Part shown: in pieces, positions 1-8,548 of the stretch
Numbering within the stretch: the stretch's first letter is position 1
Layout: every line of letters begins with the position of its first letter
NCBI GenBank assembly: GCA_017428325.1
Contig: JAFRRA010000006.1
Coordinates: 372,001-436,000 of the forward strand
DNA length: 64,000 nucleotides
DNA from: Bacteroidales bacterium
GTDB lineage: Bacteria; Bacteroidota; Bacteroidia; Bacteroidales; UBA932
Reading direction: 5' to 3'
Made by a program: the position numbers and the translations under genes
Notes under the pieces: generated by a model
Database searches by the model: none
Seen by the model: only the letters and a program-made list of their open reading frames with translations
What the model was told of the DNA's origin: nothing

Positions 1-1
1 C

Positions 2-274
2 GGAGGCAGTAACCTGGCTTCTCCTGAGATATTCAGGATGGGAAGCCATATAAGATGGGGGGAAGTCAAGGGTATGGACCGCTTTGCCGTATTCAAGCTT
101 GAAAATACAGGAGAGAGGACAAAGGAAGGCGGAACTGTCTGGAAGGCCGTTCTCATGGATTCTTTCCACGCCTTCATCTACAAGTGCAGGGAAAGTGGCA
201 ATTATTTCGTGCTTTCCTGCAAGGGCGGAAGCCATTCGGAAAGAAGTAACGTGATATATGTGAGCGTTAAATAA
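2..274 (+). CDS. 3' end of an unidentified protein (cut by the window edge)
   Basis: The reading frame is open from base 2 to the stop at 272-274, so about 90 C-terminal residues are visible and the true start lies outside the window. An internal ATG at 38 is probably not the start because the frame stays open upstream of it. The visible part is rich in beta-prone and polar residues, has no membrane segment, and ends in VIYVSVK. I do not recognise the family. The MscS channel gene starts 11 nt downstream on the same strand, so the two are probably co-transcribed. Confidence 0.5.
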   Translation, partial: GGSNLASPEIFRMGSHIRWGEVKGMDRFAVFKLENTGERTKEGGTVWKAVLMDSFHAFIYKCRESGNYFVLSCKGGSHSERSNVIYVSVK

Positions 275-285
275 ACTGTTTAACT

Positions 286-3200
286 ATGAAAAGATTATTA
301 AGGGTAACATTGCTTCTGGTCCTTCTCTTCGGACTGATAGAGCCTGTAGCCGCGGTTTTTGAAGAGAGAGACCTGACCCAGACGCTGAAGGTCCTGAAGG
401 TTGAACTCAGGCGTGCGCACAAGCGTACGGCCAAGGCCAGCCAGATGATCAGGGCCACGAGACAGAGCCAGCAGAAACAGATGGTGGAACTGATGGAGGA
501 ATGCAACGAGCTGGCCATCATTCTCTATTCGCAGAAGCAGAATTTCACTTTCGACCTGACCTATGCGCTTGAGGAGGTGTCCAACAGGTATCACGACTTC
601 TCACGCAACCGCCGTCCGTTCACGGACATAATCACCCAGATTGACATAGAAATCGAAAGGTATCAGAAACTGATATATACCCTTAAACGCCTGCCTCCGG
701 TAAGGATAGACGAGCTTGATTCCCTTTCCGGAAAAGATTCCACGTTCCTTCTGGCCTCCCAGCTCCAGGAAGAAGTCAAGAATCTCCATCAAAAGAATAT
801 GGGAACAGGTTATCCTTTCGGCAAGAAGGACCATAAGCATCAGAAACCGGATACTGTCCATACAGACCACGCTGTGGTGCCGAATGCGGAAGAGGAAGAC
901 CGTGAGCTGGATTCCCTGAAAGGATCTACCAGCGGCATTCTCAAGAGCCTTGCCAAGACTATCTTCACGGGAAGCGTTGACAATGAATATGATGAAGAGG
1001 GAATCGAATACCCGGACGGCTCCTCTTTGTCTTCCGACACATCCAGCAATTCAGCGATTGTCGCCATTGGCTCTGACGGCAAGATGGTTGACGCCAATAC
1101 GGGTGACACTACCGTAGTGACCGGCGGGGTGGAATATGCATTCATCCTTACCGGAAAATCTCTGATAAACCGCGATAGCTGCATCTATTATGCCGAGGAC
1201 CTGCTTAACATGTACGAGAGGTCCAGGGAATCCATAGTGTCCGACAGCGTTAATTACGACGCCACCTGGCGTCAGCTTCAGGAGGCTTACAATTATGCCC
1301 AGGACAGATACAATGATGTCCAGAAGAAAATCTTCATAGACGGCCAGACGGGTTATTATTCAATTCTTACCCGTTTCAAGAGATTCTGGATGAGGGCCAA
1401 GAACGACATTAACGACAAGTGGGGCGCCGCCAACACCAAGGGTCTTAGAAGCCAGTGGAGACTTCAGACAATGATAGGCCTGATCCTGTTCGTCCTCTTC
1501 TATCTTGGAATCGCCATCGGCCTGAGCCATCTTATTGTAAGGCTGCTTAAAAAGAAAGTGAAGTTCCTCCAGACGGAAAGGTTCAAGCAGCACGGCCTCT
1601 GCCTGATACTGCTTCTGATAGTCATAATATTCGCGATGACCATTACGTTCGCGATGATGTTCAGCCAGCAGAACTTCCTCAAGCTTGCCACCAAGCTTCT
1701 TGTTGAGTTTGCCTGGCTGCTTGCTGCGATATTCCTGTCGTTCGGCATACGCTTGAAAGGAGATGAAGTAAAGAGCAGTATCCGTGCATACATTCCGATA
1801 ATGACACTCTGCCTGATAATAATTTTTATCAGAATCTCTTTCACGCCGAATACTCTGCTGAACATCATTTTGCCTCCTATCCTTTTGCTGTTTACATATT
1901 GGCAGTGGAGGATATGCCGGAAGATGAAGTATCAGAACAATGAAGAAAACACGTCAGACCCTGTTTTGAGCAACCGTCAGAAGAAAAAGCAGAGATTGCT
2001 TGCAAGGCTGAGCGAAGAGGCTCTGGAAAAGAGGGAAAAGAGAGAAAGGAAGATACTCAAGGTCCAGTTCCCGGATTATATCTACAACTATATAACCCTT
2101 ACGGTACTTGTTGCAACCTTGATATTGTCGCTCTGCGGATATATCCTGCTCAGCATCCTGGTTATAATCTGGTGGATTTTCCAGTTGTCGATTATCCAGA
2201 CAATTACAGCAGCGTCAGACCTCCTGAAGATATACTATAACAGGTATATGGTCAAGAGGAAGAAGGCCTACAGGATCAACCACGGCTTCCTTATCAACGA
2301 GAAGGTCAAGCATTCATACATTGAGATTACCTGGCTGTATGACATACTCAGGAAAGCGGTCATTCCGTTCTTTACCGTCTGGTCGATTCCTCTCTGTCTC
2401 TACATGGCCTCCAACGTGTTTGACCTGTCAAACGTGGCTGTCTCCTATCTGAAACTTGATTTCATAAGCGTTAACGTCATAAACCTGTCGGTGACCAAGA
2501 TACTCACGGCAGTTTCCCTGGCGTTTGTTTTCAATACCATCGGCTATCTTGCGAAGGCATTCTACAGGGTGTTCAAGATCAGGACGGTCCTTGCCCAGAC
2601 AGGACAGAAGGAGCTTCCGGAGAACATGATCAATTTCACTTTGGCAAACTCAATAATAAGCATCCTGACCTGGGGCGCATACATCATAACCTGCTTCATC
2701 CTGATGCACATCCCGTCCACGGCGATATCAATTGTGAGTGCGGGTCTTGCAACCGGTATCGGTTTCGCCTTGAAGGACGTTATCAACAACTTCTTCTACG
2801 GTGTTTCACTGATGAGCGGACGACTCAGGGTTGGAGACTATGTGGAATGCGACGATGTCAGGGGCGTGGTTGACAGCATCAACTATCAGAGTACCCTCAT
2901 CGAGACGGAATACGGCAGCATTATGGCCTTCCCTAACGCCAACCTCTTCCAGAAGAATTTCAAGAACCTTACGAGGAACAACGCTTATGAACTTCTTATT
3001 CTTCCTGTAGGTATCCAGTATGGTTCAGATGTGGCCAAGGTAAGGGCGCTTTTGAAAGAAGCACTCATAAAACTCAATGTAAAAGACAAGTACGGAAGAA
3101 CAGTACTTAATCCTAAGTATGGAATAGTTGTCCGCCTTGCGGAGTTCGGAGACAGCAGCATTGTTCTCAAGGTTTACCAGCAGGTTTTGGTATCAGAGCG

Positions 3201-3393
3201 TTATGTCTATACGGCTGCCGCTAACGAGACCATCTACAATACCTTGAACAAGAACAACATCGTCATTCCGTTCCCGCAGCGGGATGTCTACATCAAGCAG
3301 GTTCTCTCAGACAAGGCTCCGGAAGAGCAGCCTTCTTCCGATGAGGAAAAGGACTCCCAGAAACCTGAGAAAAAGAAGAAATGGTTCATTTAA
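286..3393 (+). CDS. large MscS-family mechanosensitive ion channel, 1035 aa
   Basis: Probably a tension-gated channel of the inner membrane that releases solutes on osmotic downshock. Residues 1-25 form a signal peptide. A long, partly helical periplasmic region follows to about residue 390, then a series of membrane helices (about 395-800). The MscS core lies at about 820-900: a glycine/alanine-rich pore helix (GLATGIGFALKDV), then the beta domain with GRLRVGDYVE and FPNANLFQKNFKN. The tail is charged and lysine-rich. At 1035 residues it belongs to the long MscK/YnaI-like class rather than the roughly 286-residue MscS. Gating and selectivity cannot be read from sequence. A hairpin immediately follows the stop. 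Confidence 0.88.
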   Translation: MKRLLRVTLLLVLLFGLIEPVAAVFEERDLTQTLKVLKVELRRAHKRTAKASQMIRATRQSQQKQMVELMEECNELAIILYSQKQNFTFDLTYALEEVSNRYHDFSRNRRPFTDIITQIDIEIERYQKLIYTLKRLPPVRIDELDSLSGKDSTFLLASQLQEEVKNLHQKNMGTGYPFGKKDHKHQKPDTVHTDHAVVPNAEEEDRELDSLKGSTSGILKSLAKTIFTGSVDNEYDEEGIEYPDGSSLSSDTSSNSAIVAIGSDGKMVDANTGDTTVVTGGVEYAFILTGKSLINRDSCIYYAEDLLNMYERSRESIVSDSVNYDATWRQLQEAYNYAQDRYNDVQKKIFIDGQTGYYSILTRFKRFWMRAKNDINDKWGAANTKGLRSQWRLQTMIGLILFVLFYLGIAIGLSHLIVRLLKKKVKFLQTERFKQHGLCLILLLIVIIFAMTITFAMMFSQQNFLKLATKLLVEFAWLLAAIFLSFGIRLKGDEVKSSIRAYIPIMTLCLIIIFIRISFTPNTLLNIILPPILLLFTYWQWRICRKMKYQNNEENTSDPVLSNRQKKKQRLLARLSEEALEKREKRERKILKVQFPDYIYNYITLTVLVATLILSLCGYILLSILVIIWWIFQLSIIQTITAASDLLKIYYNRYMVKRKKAYRINHGFLINEKVKHSYIEITWLYDILRKAVIPFFTVWSIPLCLYMASNVFDLSNVAVSYLKLDFISVNVINLSVTKILTAVSLAFVFNTIGYLAKAFYRVFKIRTVLAQTGQKELPENMINFTLANSIISILTWGAYIITCFILMHIPSTAISIVSAGLATGIGFALKDVINNFFYGVSLMSGRLRVGDYVECDDVRGVVDSINYQSTLIETEYGSIMAFPNANLFQKNFKNLTRNNAYELLILPVGIQYGSDVAKVRALLKEALIKLNVKDKYGRTVLNPKYGIVVRLAEFGDSSIVLKVYQQVLVSERYVYTAAANETIYNTLNKNNIVIPFPQRDVYIKQVLSDKAPEEQPSSDEEKDSQKPEKKKKWFI

Positions 3394-3396
3394 AAA

Positions 3397-3432
3397 GAAT
3401 TGCCCGAGGATGATCCCCGGGCAATTTCTTTT
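3397..3432. terminator. bidirectional intrinsic terminator between the MscS gene and kbl
   Basis: A 12-bp inverted repeat (arms 3398-3409 and 3415-3426, loop of 5) is flanked by A-rich sequence on the left and TTTCTTTT on the right, so it can terminate transcription from both sides. One position is an A-C mismatch in the plus-strand RNA but a G-U pair in the minus-strand RNA, so it should be more stable for kbl. It is the only convergent junction in the window with an obvious hairpin. Confidence 0.8.
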
Positions 3433-3445
3433 AAGGAAGGAAAAC

Positions 3446-4636
3446 TTATTTCAGGACTTTCAGTTCCTTGCCGATCTTGGTGAAGGCTGCAACTGCGCGG
3501 TCCAGCTGTTTCTTGCTGTGTCCTGCGGAAACCTGTACCCTGATTCTGGCAAGGTCCTTAGGTACGACTGGATAGTAGAATCCTACAACATAGATTCCTT
3601 CGTCCAGAAGCTTTGCCGCCATCTGCTGGGAGAGTTTGGCGTCGTACAGCATAATTGCGCAGATTGCGCTCTGGGTAGGCTTGATGTCGAATCCGGCTTT
3701 CTTCATCTTGTCAACGAAGTAGGCTGTGTTCTCGTGAAGCTTGTCCTGAAGCTTGTTGGTGCGGCTCATCATGTTGAACATCTCGATACCTGCGGCTGCA
3801 ACCATTGGAGGAATGGAGTTGGAGAACAGATATGGACGTGACCTCTGCCTGAGCATTGCGATTATTTCCTTCTTTCCTGTCGTGAATCCGCCAACTGCCC
3901 CTCCGAAGGATTTTCCGAGAGTTCCGGTAAGGATCTCGACCTTTCCCCTGAGCTTGTAGAGTTCTGTGGTTCCTCTTCCGGTCTTGCCCACAACGCCGGC
4001 TGAATGGCTTTCGTCCACCATTACCATTGCGTTGTATTTCTTTGCAAGAGCATAGATCTTGTCTACCGGAGCGACATTTCCGTCCATGGAGAATACTCCG
4101 TCGGTGACAACAATCCTGAACCTTTGTTTCTGGGCTTTCTTCAGGCAGTCCTCAAGTTCCGCCATATCCGCGTTGGCATATCTGTAACGGACAGCCTTGC
4201 AGAGCCTTACTCCGTCTATGATGGAAGCGTGGTTGAGGGCGTCTGAGATAATGGCATCCTCCTCGCCGAGCAGAGGCTCGAACACTCCGCCGTTTGCGTC
4301 GAAGCAGGATGTGTAGAGGATGGTGTCTTCTGTTCCGAAGAATTCGCTGATCTTCTCCTCCAGCTTTTTCTGAAGGTCTCCCGTTCCGCAGATGAACCTT
4401 ACGGAGCTCATTCCGTATCCGTGGCTGTCAAGGGCTTTCTTGGCGGCATTTATAAGCCTTGGGTTATCGCTGAGGCCGAGATAGTTGTTGGCGCAGAAGT
4501 TGAGCACCTGCTTTCCGCCCTGGACGGTGATGTCTGCCCTCTGTGGGGATGTGATCACCCTTTCTTCCTTATACAGACCGGCTTTCCTTATGGAGGAGAG
4601 CTCGCGTCTTAGATGTGATTGGAAATCCTTGTACAT
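3446..4636 (-). CDS. kbl: glycine C-acetyltransferase (2-amino-3-ketobutyrate CoA ligase)
   Basis: PLP enzyme of the alpha-oxoamine synthase family. It cleaves 2-amino-3-oxobutyrate with CoA to glycine and acetyl-CoA, the second step of threonine breakdown. The 396-residue length is usual. Visible motifs are VRFICGT (79-85), CFDANGG (111-117), SDALNHASIIDGVRLCKA (131-148), DESHSAG (208-214) and TLGKSFGG with the PLP lysine at K242. The close match to Kbl around ICGT...LNHASIIDG argues against the related serine palmitoyltransferase. Threonine dehydrogenase (tdh), the usual partner, is not in this window. A TACTTTTG -7 box lies 31 nt before the ATG. Confidence 0.95.
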   Translation of the reverse strand: MYKDFQSHLRRELSSIRKAGLYKEERVITSPQRADITVQGGKQVLNFCANNYLGLSDNPRLINAAKKALDSHGYGMSSVRFICGTGDLQKKLEEKISEFFGTEDTILYTSCFDANGGVFEPLLGEEDAIISDALNHASIIDGVRLCKAVRYRYANADMAELEDCLKKAQKQRFRIVVTDGVFSMDGNVAPVDKIYALAKKYNAMVMVDESHSAGVVGKTGRGTTELYKLRGKVEILTGTLGKSFGGAVGGFTTGKKEIIAMLRQRSRPYLFSNSIPPMVAAAGIEMFNMMSRTNKLQDKLHENTAYFVDKMKKAGFDIKPTQSAICAIMLYDAKLSQQMAAKLLDEGIYVVGFYYPVVPKDLARIRVQVSAGHSKKQLDRAVAAFTKIGKELKVLK

Positions 4637-4667
4637 ATAATTGTTGTTTTTAAGTTGCTTGCTTTAA

Positions 4668-4675
4668 CAAAAGTA
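4668..4675 (-). promoter_or_regulatory. -7 box (TACTTTTG) for kbl
   Basis: Matches the Bacteroidota TAnnTTTG consensus, 31 nt upstream of the kbl start. No clear -33 TTTG is seen. Confidence 0.5.
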
Positions 4676-4738
4676 AGATTTCTGAAAAATAAATGCTAAT
4701 TTAGCAGACGGTATTTGAAACATTTTATTTGAAGAGTT

Positions 4739-5056
4739 ATGGAAATCAATCTAACTGACGCTAATTTCAAGGAAGTCGTTCTGGACAGCAAACTTCCTGT
4801 GATGGTGGATTTCTGGGCAACCTGGTGTGGCCCTTGCCGTATGGTGGCTCCTATCGTGGAGCAGCTTGCAAAGGAATATGAGGGAAAGGCAGTCATAGCC
4901 AAGTGCAATGTGGAGGACGCAGACCAGGCACCTCGAAACTACGGAATCCGCAACATTCCTACACTTCTTTTCTTCAAGGACGGAGAACTCAAGGACAAGA
5001 TGGTTGGTTCCAATACCAAGGAAGCCATCGAGGCCAAGCTCAAGGCTTTGCTATAA
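4739..5056 (+). CDS. trxA: thioredoxin
   Basis: Small cytoplasmic dithiol-disulfide oxidoreductase of 105 residues, a typical length. The active site WCGPC has its cysteines at 30 and 33, preceded by the FWATW stretch, and the cis-proline motif IPTLLFF is near residue 75. No signal peptide is present. It probably supplies reducing power to ribonucleotide reductase, methionine sulfoxide reductases and, across the membrane, DsbD (encoded at 46-48 kb). It is divergent from kbl and 18 nt upstream of an outer-membrane protein gene that may share its transcript. Confidence 0.97.
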   Translation: MEINLTDANFKEVVLDSKLPVMVDFWATWCGPCRMVAPIVEQLAKEYEGKAVIAKCNVEDADQAPRNYGIRNIPTLLFFKDGELKDKMVGSNTKEAIEAKLKALL

Positions 5057-5074
5057 CACATAAAAAACACAGAT

Positions 5075-5689
5075 ATGAAAAAGACGATGAAATTCGCAGT
5101 TGCAGGCCTTGTGCTTGCGCTGATGTTTGTGGCTGCTCCAAAGAAGGCAGCCGCCCAGTTCGGAATCAAGGCCGGTTTGTACACAACCCAGTTTTCCGAT
5201 ATCCAGGACTTCAAACTGAAAAACAACGTAGGTGTTCAGGCTGGTGTTCTTTATAAACTCCATGTTACTCCAGGCTTTGTTGTTCAGCCTGAACTCCTGT
5301 ATGTAGCAAAAGAAGGTAAACTTGAAGCAAAAGAAACGGGAAACCCATCTCAAGACGGGAAATACGGGATTAGATTTTTACAACTTCCTGTGGGTCTTCA
5401 ATATGGTCCTAATCTAGTAGTTGCAAGACCTTTCGTACAGGTTGTGCCTTATTTAAGCTATGCTTTAAACAAAGGTGGTTTAGCTGGCGATTGGGATGAT
5501 CTGAACAGGGTGGCTTACGGTATTGGTTTGGGTGCTGGAGTTGATGTTTGGAAATTCCAGTTTAACGCTAGATATAATTGGGATTTCTCTAAAGTTGGAG
5601 ACGGAGAAAAAGGTGTTAAGGTTGCTGGGGAAGAATGGAAAGCCTCAAAGGCAAGAGGCATTGAGTTCTCTGTAGCATTTATTTTCTAA
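5075..5689 (+). CDS. small outer-membrane beta-barrel protein (PorT/OMP_b-brl-like)
   Basis: Secreted protein of 204 residues. An N-terminal signal peptide (about 1-27) ends at AAA-QFGIK. The mature part has alternating aromatic/hydrophobic strands with glycine turns (FGIKAGL, YGIRFLQLPVGLQYG, GIGLGAGVDVWKFQFNARYN) and ends in aromatic F-I-F, as expected for BAM recognition. The family is common in Bacteroidota and mostly of unknown function. From about base 5230 the third codon positions become richer in A/T than in neighbouring genes, as often seen in fast-evolving surface proteins. It is followed after 4 nt by the polyprenyl synthase gene. Confidence 0.75.
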   Translation: MKKTMKFAVAGLVLALMFVAAPKKAAAQFGIKAGLYTTQFSDIQDFKLKNNVGVQAGVLYKLHVTPGFVVQPELLYVAKEGKLEAKETGNPSQDGKYGIRFLQLPVGLQYGPNLVVARPFVQVVPYLSYALNKGGLAGDWDDLNRVAYGIGLGAGVDVWKFQFNARYNWDFSKVGDGEKGVKVAGEEWKASKARGIEFSVAFIF

Positions 5690-5693
5690 CCTA

Positions 5694-6692
5694 ATGTTTA
5701 CCGCGGAAAGCGTAATAGATTATTTAGGGTCTGACTTTAAGAAATATCGTCAGACCCTATCTGTTGCCATACATTCGGACGAGGCTTATCTTGAGGCGAT
5801 AAACCAATATGTGCTGGGTGTCAGGGGCAAGGAGATAAGACCGGTGCTGGCTCTTCTGGCCGGACGCAGTTGCGGCAACCTTACCCCTCTGAGCTATTAT
5901 TGCGCGGCTGTGTGCGAGATGCTCCATACAGCAACCCTGATGCATGATGACGTGGCAGATGCCGCCGCAATGAGGCGGGGACATCTTTCTGTCTCCGCGA
6001 TGTTCTCTCCTGCAGCCGCGGTTCTGACCGGGGACTTCTGGCTCAGCCGCTCCCTTTACCTTCTGACCAGCAAATGCGGAACGGAATACATTTCCTTTTT
6101 CGCCGATGCGGTCCAGAAGATGAGCGAAGGGGAATTGCTTCAGCTGGACAAGGCGGACAAACTGGACACCACGGAGCAGGATTATTACAGCATAATCTAC
6201 GGAAAGACAGCCGCCCTGTTTATCGCCGGCATAAAGTCTGCCGTATGTGCGGTGAAGGCAGATGGAGTGGTCATTGACTCAATGACCTGCTTTGCGGAGA
6301 ACCTGGGTCTGGCTTTCCAGATAAGGGACGATATCTTTGATTACTCCCCGGCTCTGAAAACCGGAAAGACAGCAGGCGCGGACATTAAGGAACGCAAGAT
6401 CACGCTTCCTCTGATCGGGGCTCTCAACAATGCTCCCGACAAGGCTCCCGGTATCATATCCGAGATAAGGAAAATCGAATCCGTGTTTACGGAAAAGGTC
6501 ACGGACAAGGAAGCCGCTATCATCGCCGAGGTAACTGAATTTGTCCACGGAAACGGCGGAATAGAGTATGCCCAGCAGAAACTGGACAATCACATTTTGC
6601 TGGCCAAGAATGCCCTGGCGGTAATCCCTCCGTCCAGGGACAAGGATTTGCTTATCGAGTTTGCAGAATATGTAGGCAGACGCTTGACATAA
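5694..6692 (+). CDS. trans-polyprenyl diphosphate synthase
   Basis: Chain-elongating prenyltransferase of 332 residues that condenses isopentenyl diphosphate onto an allylic primer. It probably makes the side chain of menaquinone. Both aspartate-rich motifs are visible: DDVAD in LMHDDVADAAAMRRG (about 82-96) and DDIFD in QIRDDIFDY (about 209-217), with a KTA motif at about 166. Motif spacing and length fit the octaprenyl/solanesyl (IspB-like) class, but product length cannot be read reliably. Its last 41 nt overlap the end of the M20 gene on the other strand. Confidence 0.88.
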   Translation: MFTAESVIDYLGSDFKKYRQTLSVAIHSDEAYLEAINQYVLGVRGKEIRPVLALLAGRSCGNLTPLSYYCAAVCEMLHTATLMHDDVADAAAMRRGHLSVSAMFSPAAAVLTGDFWLSRSLYLLTSKCGTEYISFFADAVQKMSEGELLQLDKADKLDTTEQDYYSIIYGKTAALFIAGIKSAVCAVKADGVVIDSMTCFAENLGLAFQIRDDIFDYSPALKTGKTAGADIKERKITLPLIGALNNAPDKAPGIISEIRKIESVFTEKVTDKEAAIIAEVTEFVHGNGGIEYAQQKLDNHILLAKNALAVIPPSRDKDLLIEFAEYVGRRLT

Positions 6693-7782
6693 TGTCAACT
6701 CCTGTCTTCAGAAGCGAATCGTCAAAGTCATAGTCGGGACGGTGCAGGGGAGCGTGATCCTTTCCACTTCCGATATCGAAGAAGGTGGCCCCGCGTCGGG
6801 CCATCTTTGCTATATGCACAAAGTCGTCGCTTCCCTTGGTGCCCACAAGGTCTTCTTCCGTCCTGAATCCCTTTTCCTCCGCGATTTTCTTTACAGTCCG
6901 GGTGAGTTCCGGCGTGTTCATCGTGGCCGGGAAATAGTCCGTGGTGGAAACCTCGAGCCCCAGGCCATACCTTCCGGCAATCTCCTCGCTCTGGGCAATG
7001 ATCCTGTCCTGGAGCCTTTCCAGTCCTTCATCTGTCTGGCTGCGGGTGGTAGAGGCGACATATCCCCGTCCCGGTGTTATGCCATAGTCGAGCTCTCCTA
7101 TGCCGGCGGAAATGATGGTGGAGAAAGACGTTTCCGTGTTAAGGGAGTTGATCTTCCGGATGATTTCTATGATGGCGTCGGTAGGGTTGAGGGCTTTCTG
7201 TGGCTCGCTTGCGTGCGAGGTGCGTCCGGTTACATCCAGTTTTATCCCTATGGAAGCCCAGGCATAGGTATGCGGGTAGATTACTATCGCGCCCCTTGTC
7301 TTGCCGGGCCAGTTGTGGAGAGCGAGGGCATAGTCAAATCCAAATCCGTTCTCTTTCATCCATGCCGCCATTTTCTGCGCTCCGGCTCCGGTTTCCTCTT
7401 CCGGCTGGAAAAGAAGATATACGCAGCCGTTTTTAAGGAGACTGTCTCTTTGGGTGGAAAGCCACTGTGCCATACCGCACATTATTGCCATATGCCCGTC
7501 GTGTCCGCAACTGTGTGCAATTCCGTCATATACGGATTTATAGGGCCGGTCTCCCTGCTCGTTTATTGGAAGGGCGTCCAGTTCGCACCTGAGAAGTATG
7601 GACACTCCGCTTTCCGCGCTTCCGAAGCGAGCAAGAATGCCGTGTCCCCCGATGTTTCTCCAAAGGGCGTCCGGGTGGTACAAGGAAAGGAAATCGCAGA
7701 CGATGTCTGCCGTTTCCTTTTCGTTCCCGCTCAGGCACGGGCGTGAATGGATGCGGTGTCGCAGAGTAATAATGTCTTCCAT
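6652..7782 (-). CDS. M20-family amidohydrolase (peptidase M20D)
   Basis: Metal-dependent aminoacylase/carboxypeptidase-like enzyme of 376 residues with no signal peptide, hence cytoplasmic. Motifs include CELDALPI (about 65-72), HSCGHDGHMA (about 89-98), FQPEEETGAGA (about 125-135) and the C-terminal DHAPLHRPDYDFDD. These are the metal ligands and catalytic glutamate of the family (IAA-amino acid hydrolase, N-acetyl-diaminopimelate deacetylase, hippurate hydrolase types). The substrate cannot be assigned. It is the last gene of a minus-strand run after trmB (4 nt gap) and overlaps the 3' end of the prenyltransferase gene. Confidence 0.88.
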   Translation of the reverse strand: MEDIITLRHRIHSRPCLSGNEKETADIVCDFLSLYHPDALWRNIGGHGILARFGSAESGVSILLRCELDALPINEQGDRPYKSVYDGIAHSCGHDGHMAIMCGMAQWLSTQRDSLLKNGCVYLLFQPEEETGAGAQKMAAWMKENGFGFDYALALHNWPGKTRGAIVIYPHTYAWASIGIKLDVTGRTSHASEPQKALNPTDAIIEIIRKINSLNTETSFSTIISAGIGELDYGITPGRGYVASTTRSQTDEGLERLQDRIIAQSEEIAGRYGLGLEVSTTDYFPATMNTPELTRTVKKIAEEKGFRTEEDLVGTKGSDDFVHIAKMARRGATFFDIGSGKDHAPLHRPDYDFDDSLLKTGVDIMSSVCLHILQTR

Positions 7783-7786
7783 ATTC

Positions 7787-8548
7787 TTATCTTATTCTTC
7801 CAAGAGTTCTTCCCTCGCCTTCTTTTTCCAGCCAGTATGCGCTGTCCCATTCCGGCTCCCTGAATTCAGAGGTGTCGCCGAGCCTGAAACAGAGATAGGT
7901 TATAGGCAGACCCATCTTCAGGAAATGTTGTTCGTAAAAAGTCTGCACGGTCTTCAGTTCAGGCGGAAAGGCCGGATTATCGTCTTTGTATATGTCTGTG
8001 CTGCGGCACAGGATTTCAAGGCTGTTCTGCCGGGCAAGCTCGTATGTGTATTCGTGAAGCAGGCGGCTGTCCGTTTTCAGGTTAATGCAACCCTCCTTTT
8101 TCAGGAAAGTGCGGTATCTTTCAAGGAACATCGTGCCTGTCAGCCTCTTGCGCGGGGAACGAAGCTGCGGGTCCGCGAAGGTTATCCATATGGAATCAAT
8201 CTCGTCCTCCCCGAAAATCCACTGGATGAAATCTATGTTGGTCCTCAGAAAACGCACATTCTCCATTCCGGTTTCTTCAGCTTCCTTGGCTCCCTTCCAC
8301 AGCCTTGCGCCCTTGATGTCTATTCCGATGAAATTCCTTTCCGGATACATCCTGGCCAGAGCGATGGTATATTCTCCCTTGCCGCATCCGAGTTCAAGTG
8401 TTATGGGATTGGAATTGCGGAAAACTTCGCCGTGCCACTTTCCCTTCAGATGATAATCCTTTCTGAAGACCTCTTCCATCTTTGGCTGGAAGAGGCATTT
8501 GAAGCTGGCGTTCTGACGGAATTTCTCGAGTTTTCCTATGGTACTCAT
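7787..8548 (-). CDS. trmB: tRNA (guanine-N7)-methyltransferase
   Basis: SAM-dependent enzyme that makes m7G46 in the tRNA variable loop; 253 residues. Class I methyltransferase motifs are clear: LELGCGKGEYT (about 51-61), IGIDIKGARLWKGA (about 74-87), VRFLRTNID and the TrmB signature FADPQLRSPRKRLT (about 123-137). Its ATG overlaps the stop of the PSP1 gene by one base (TAATG), which indicates translational coupling. Confidence 0.95.
   Translation of the reverse strand: MSTIGKLEKFRQNASFKCLFQPKMEEVFRKDYHLKGKWHGEVFRNSNPITLELGCGKGEYTIALARMYPERNFIGIDIKGARLWKGAKEAEETGMENVRFLRTNIDFIQWIFGEDEIDSIWITFADPQLRSPRKRLTGTMFLERYRTFLKKEGCINLKTDSRLLHEYTYELARQNSLEILCRSTDIYKDDNPAFPPELKTVQTFYEQHFLKMGLPITYLCFRLGDTSEFREPEWDSAYWLEKEGEGRTLGRIR

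Noticed and set aside
3446-4636. Serine palmitoyltransferase instead of Kbl
   Set aside because: Bacteroidota make sphingolipids, so it was considered, but the motifs around FICGT, CFDANGG and LNHASIIDGVRLCKA are those of glycine C-acetyltransferase.
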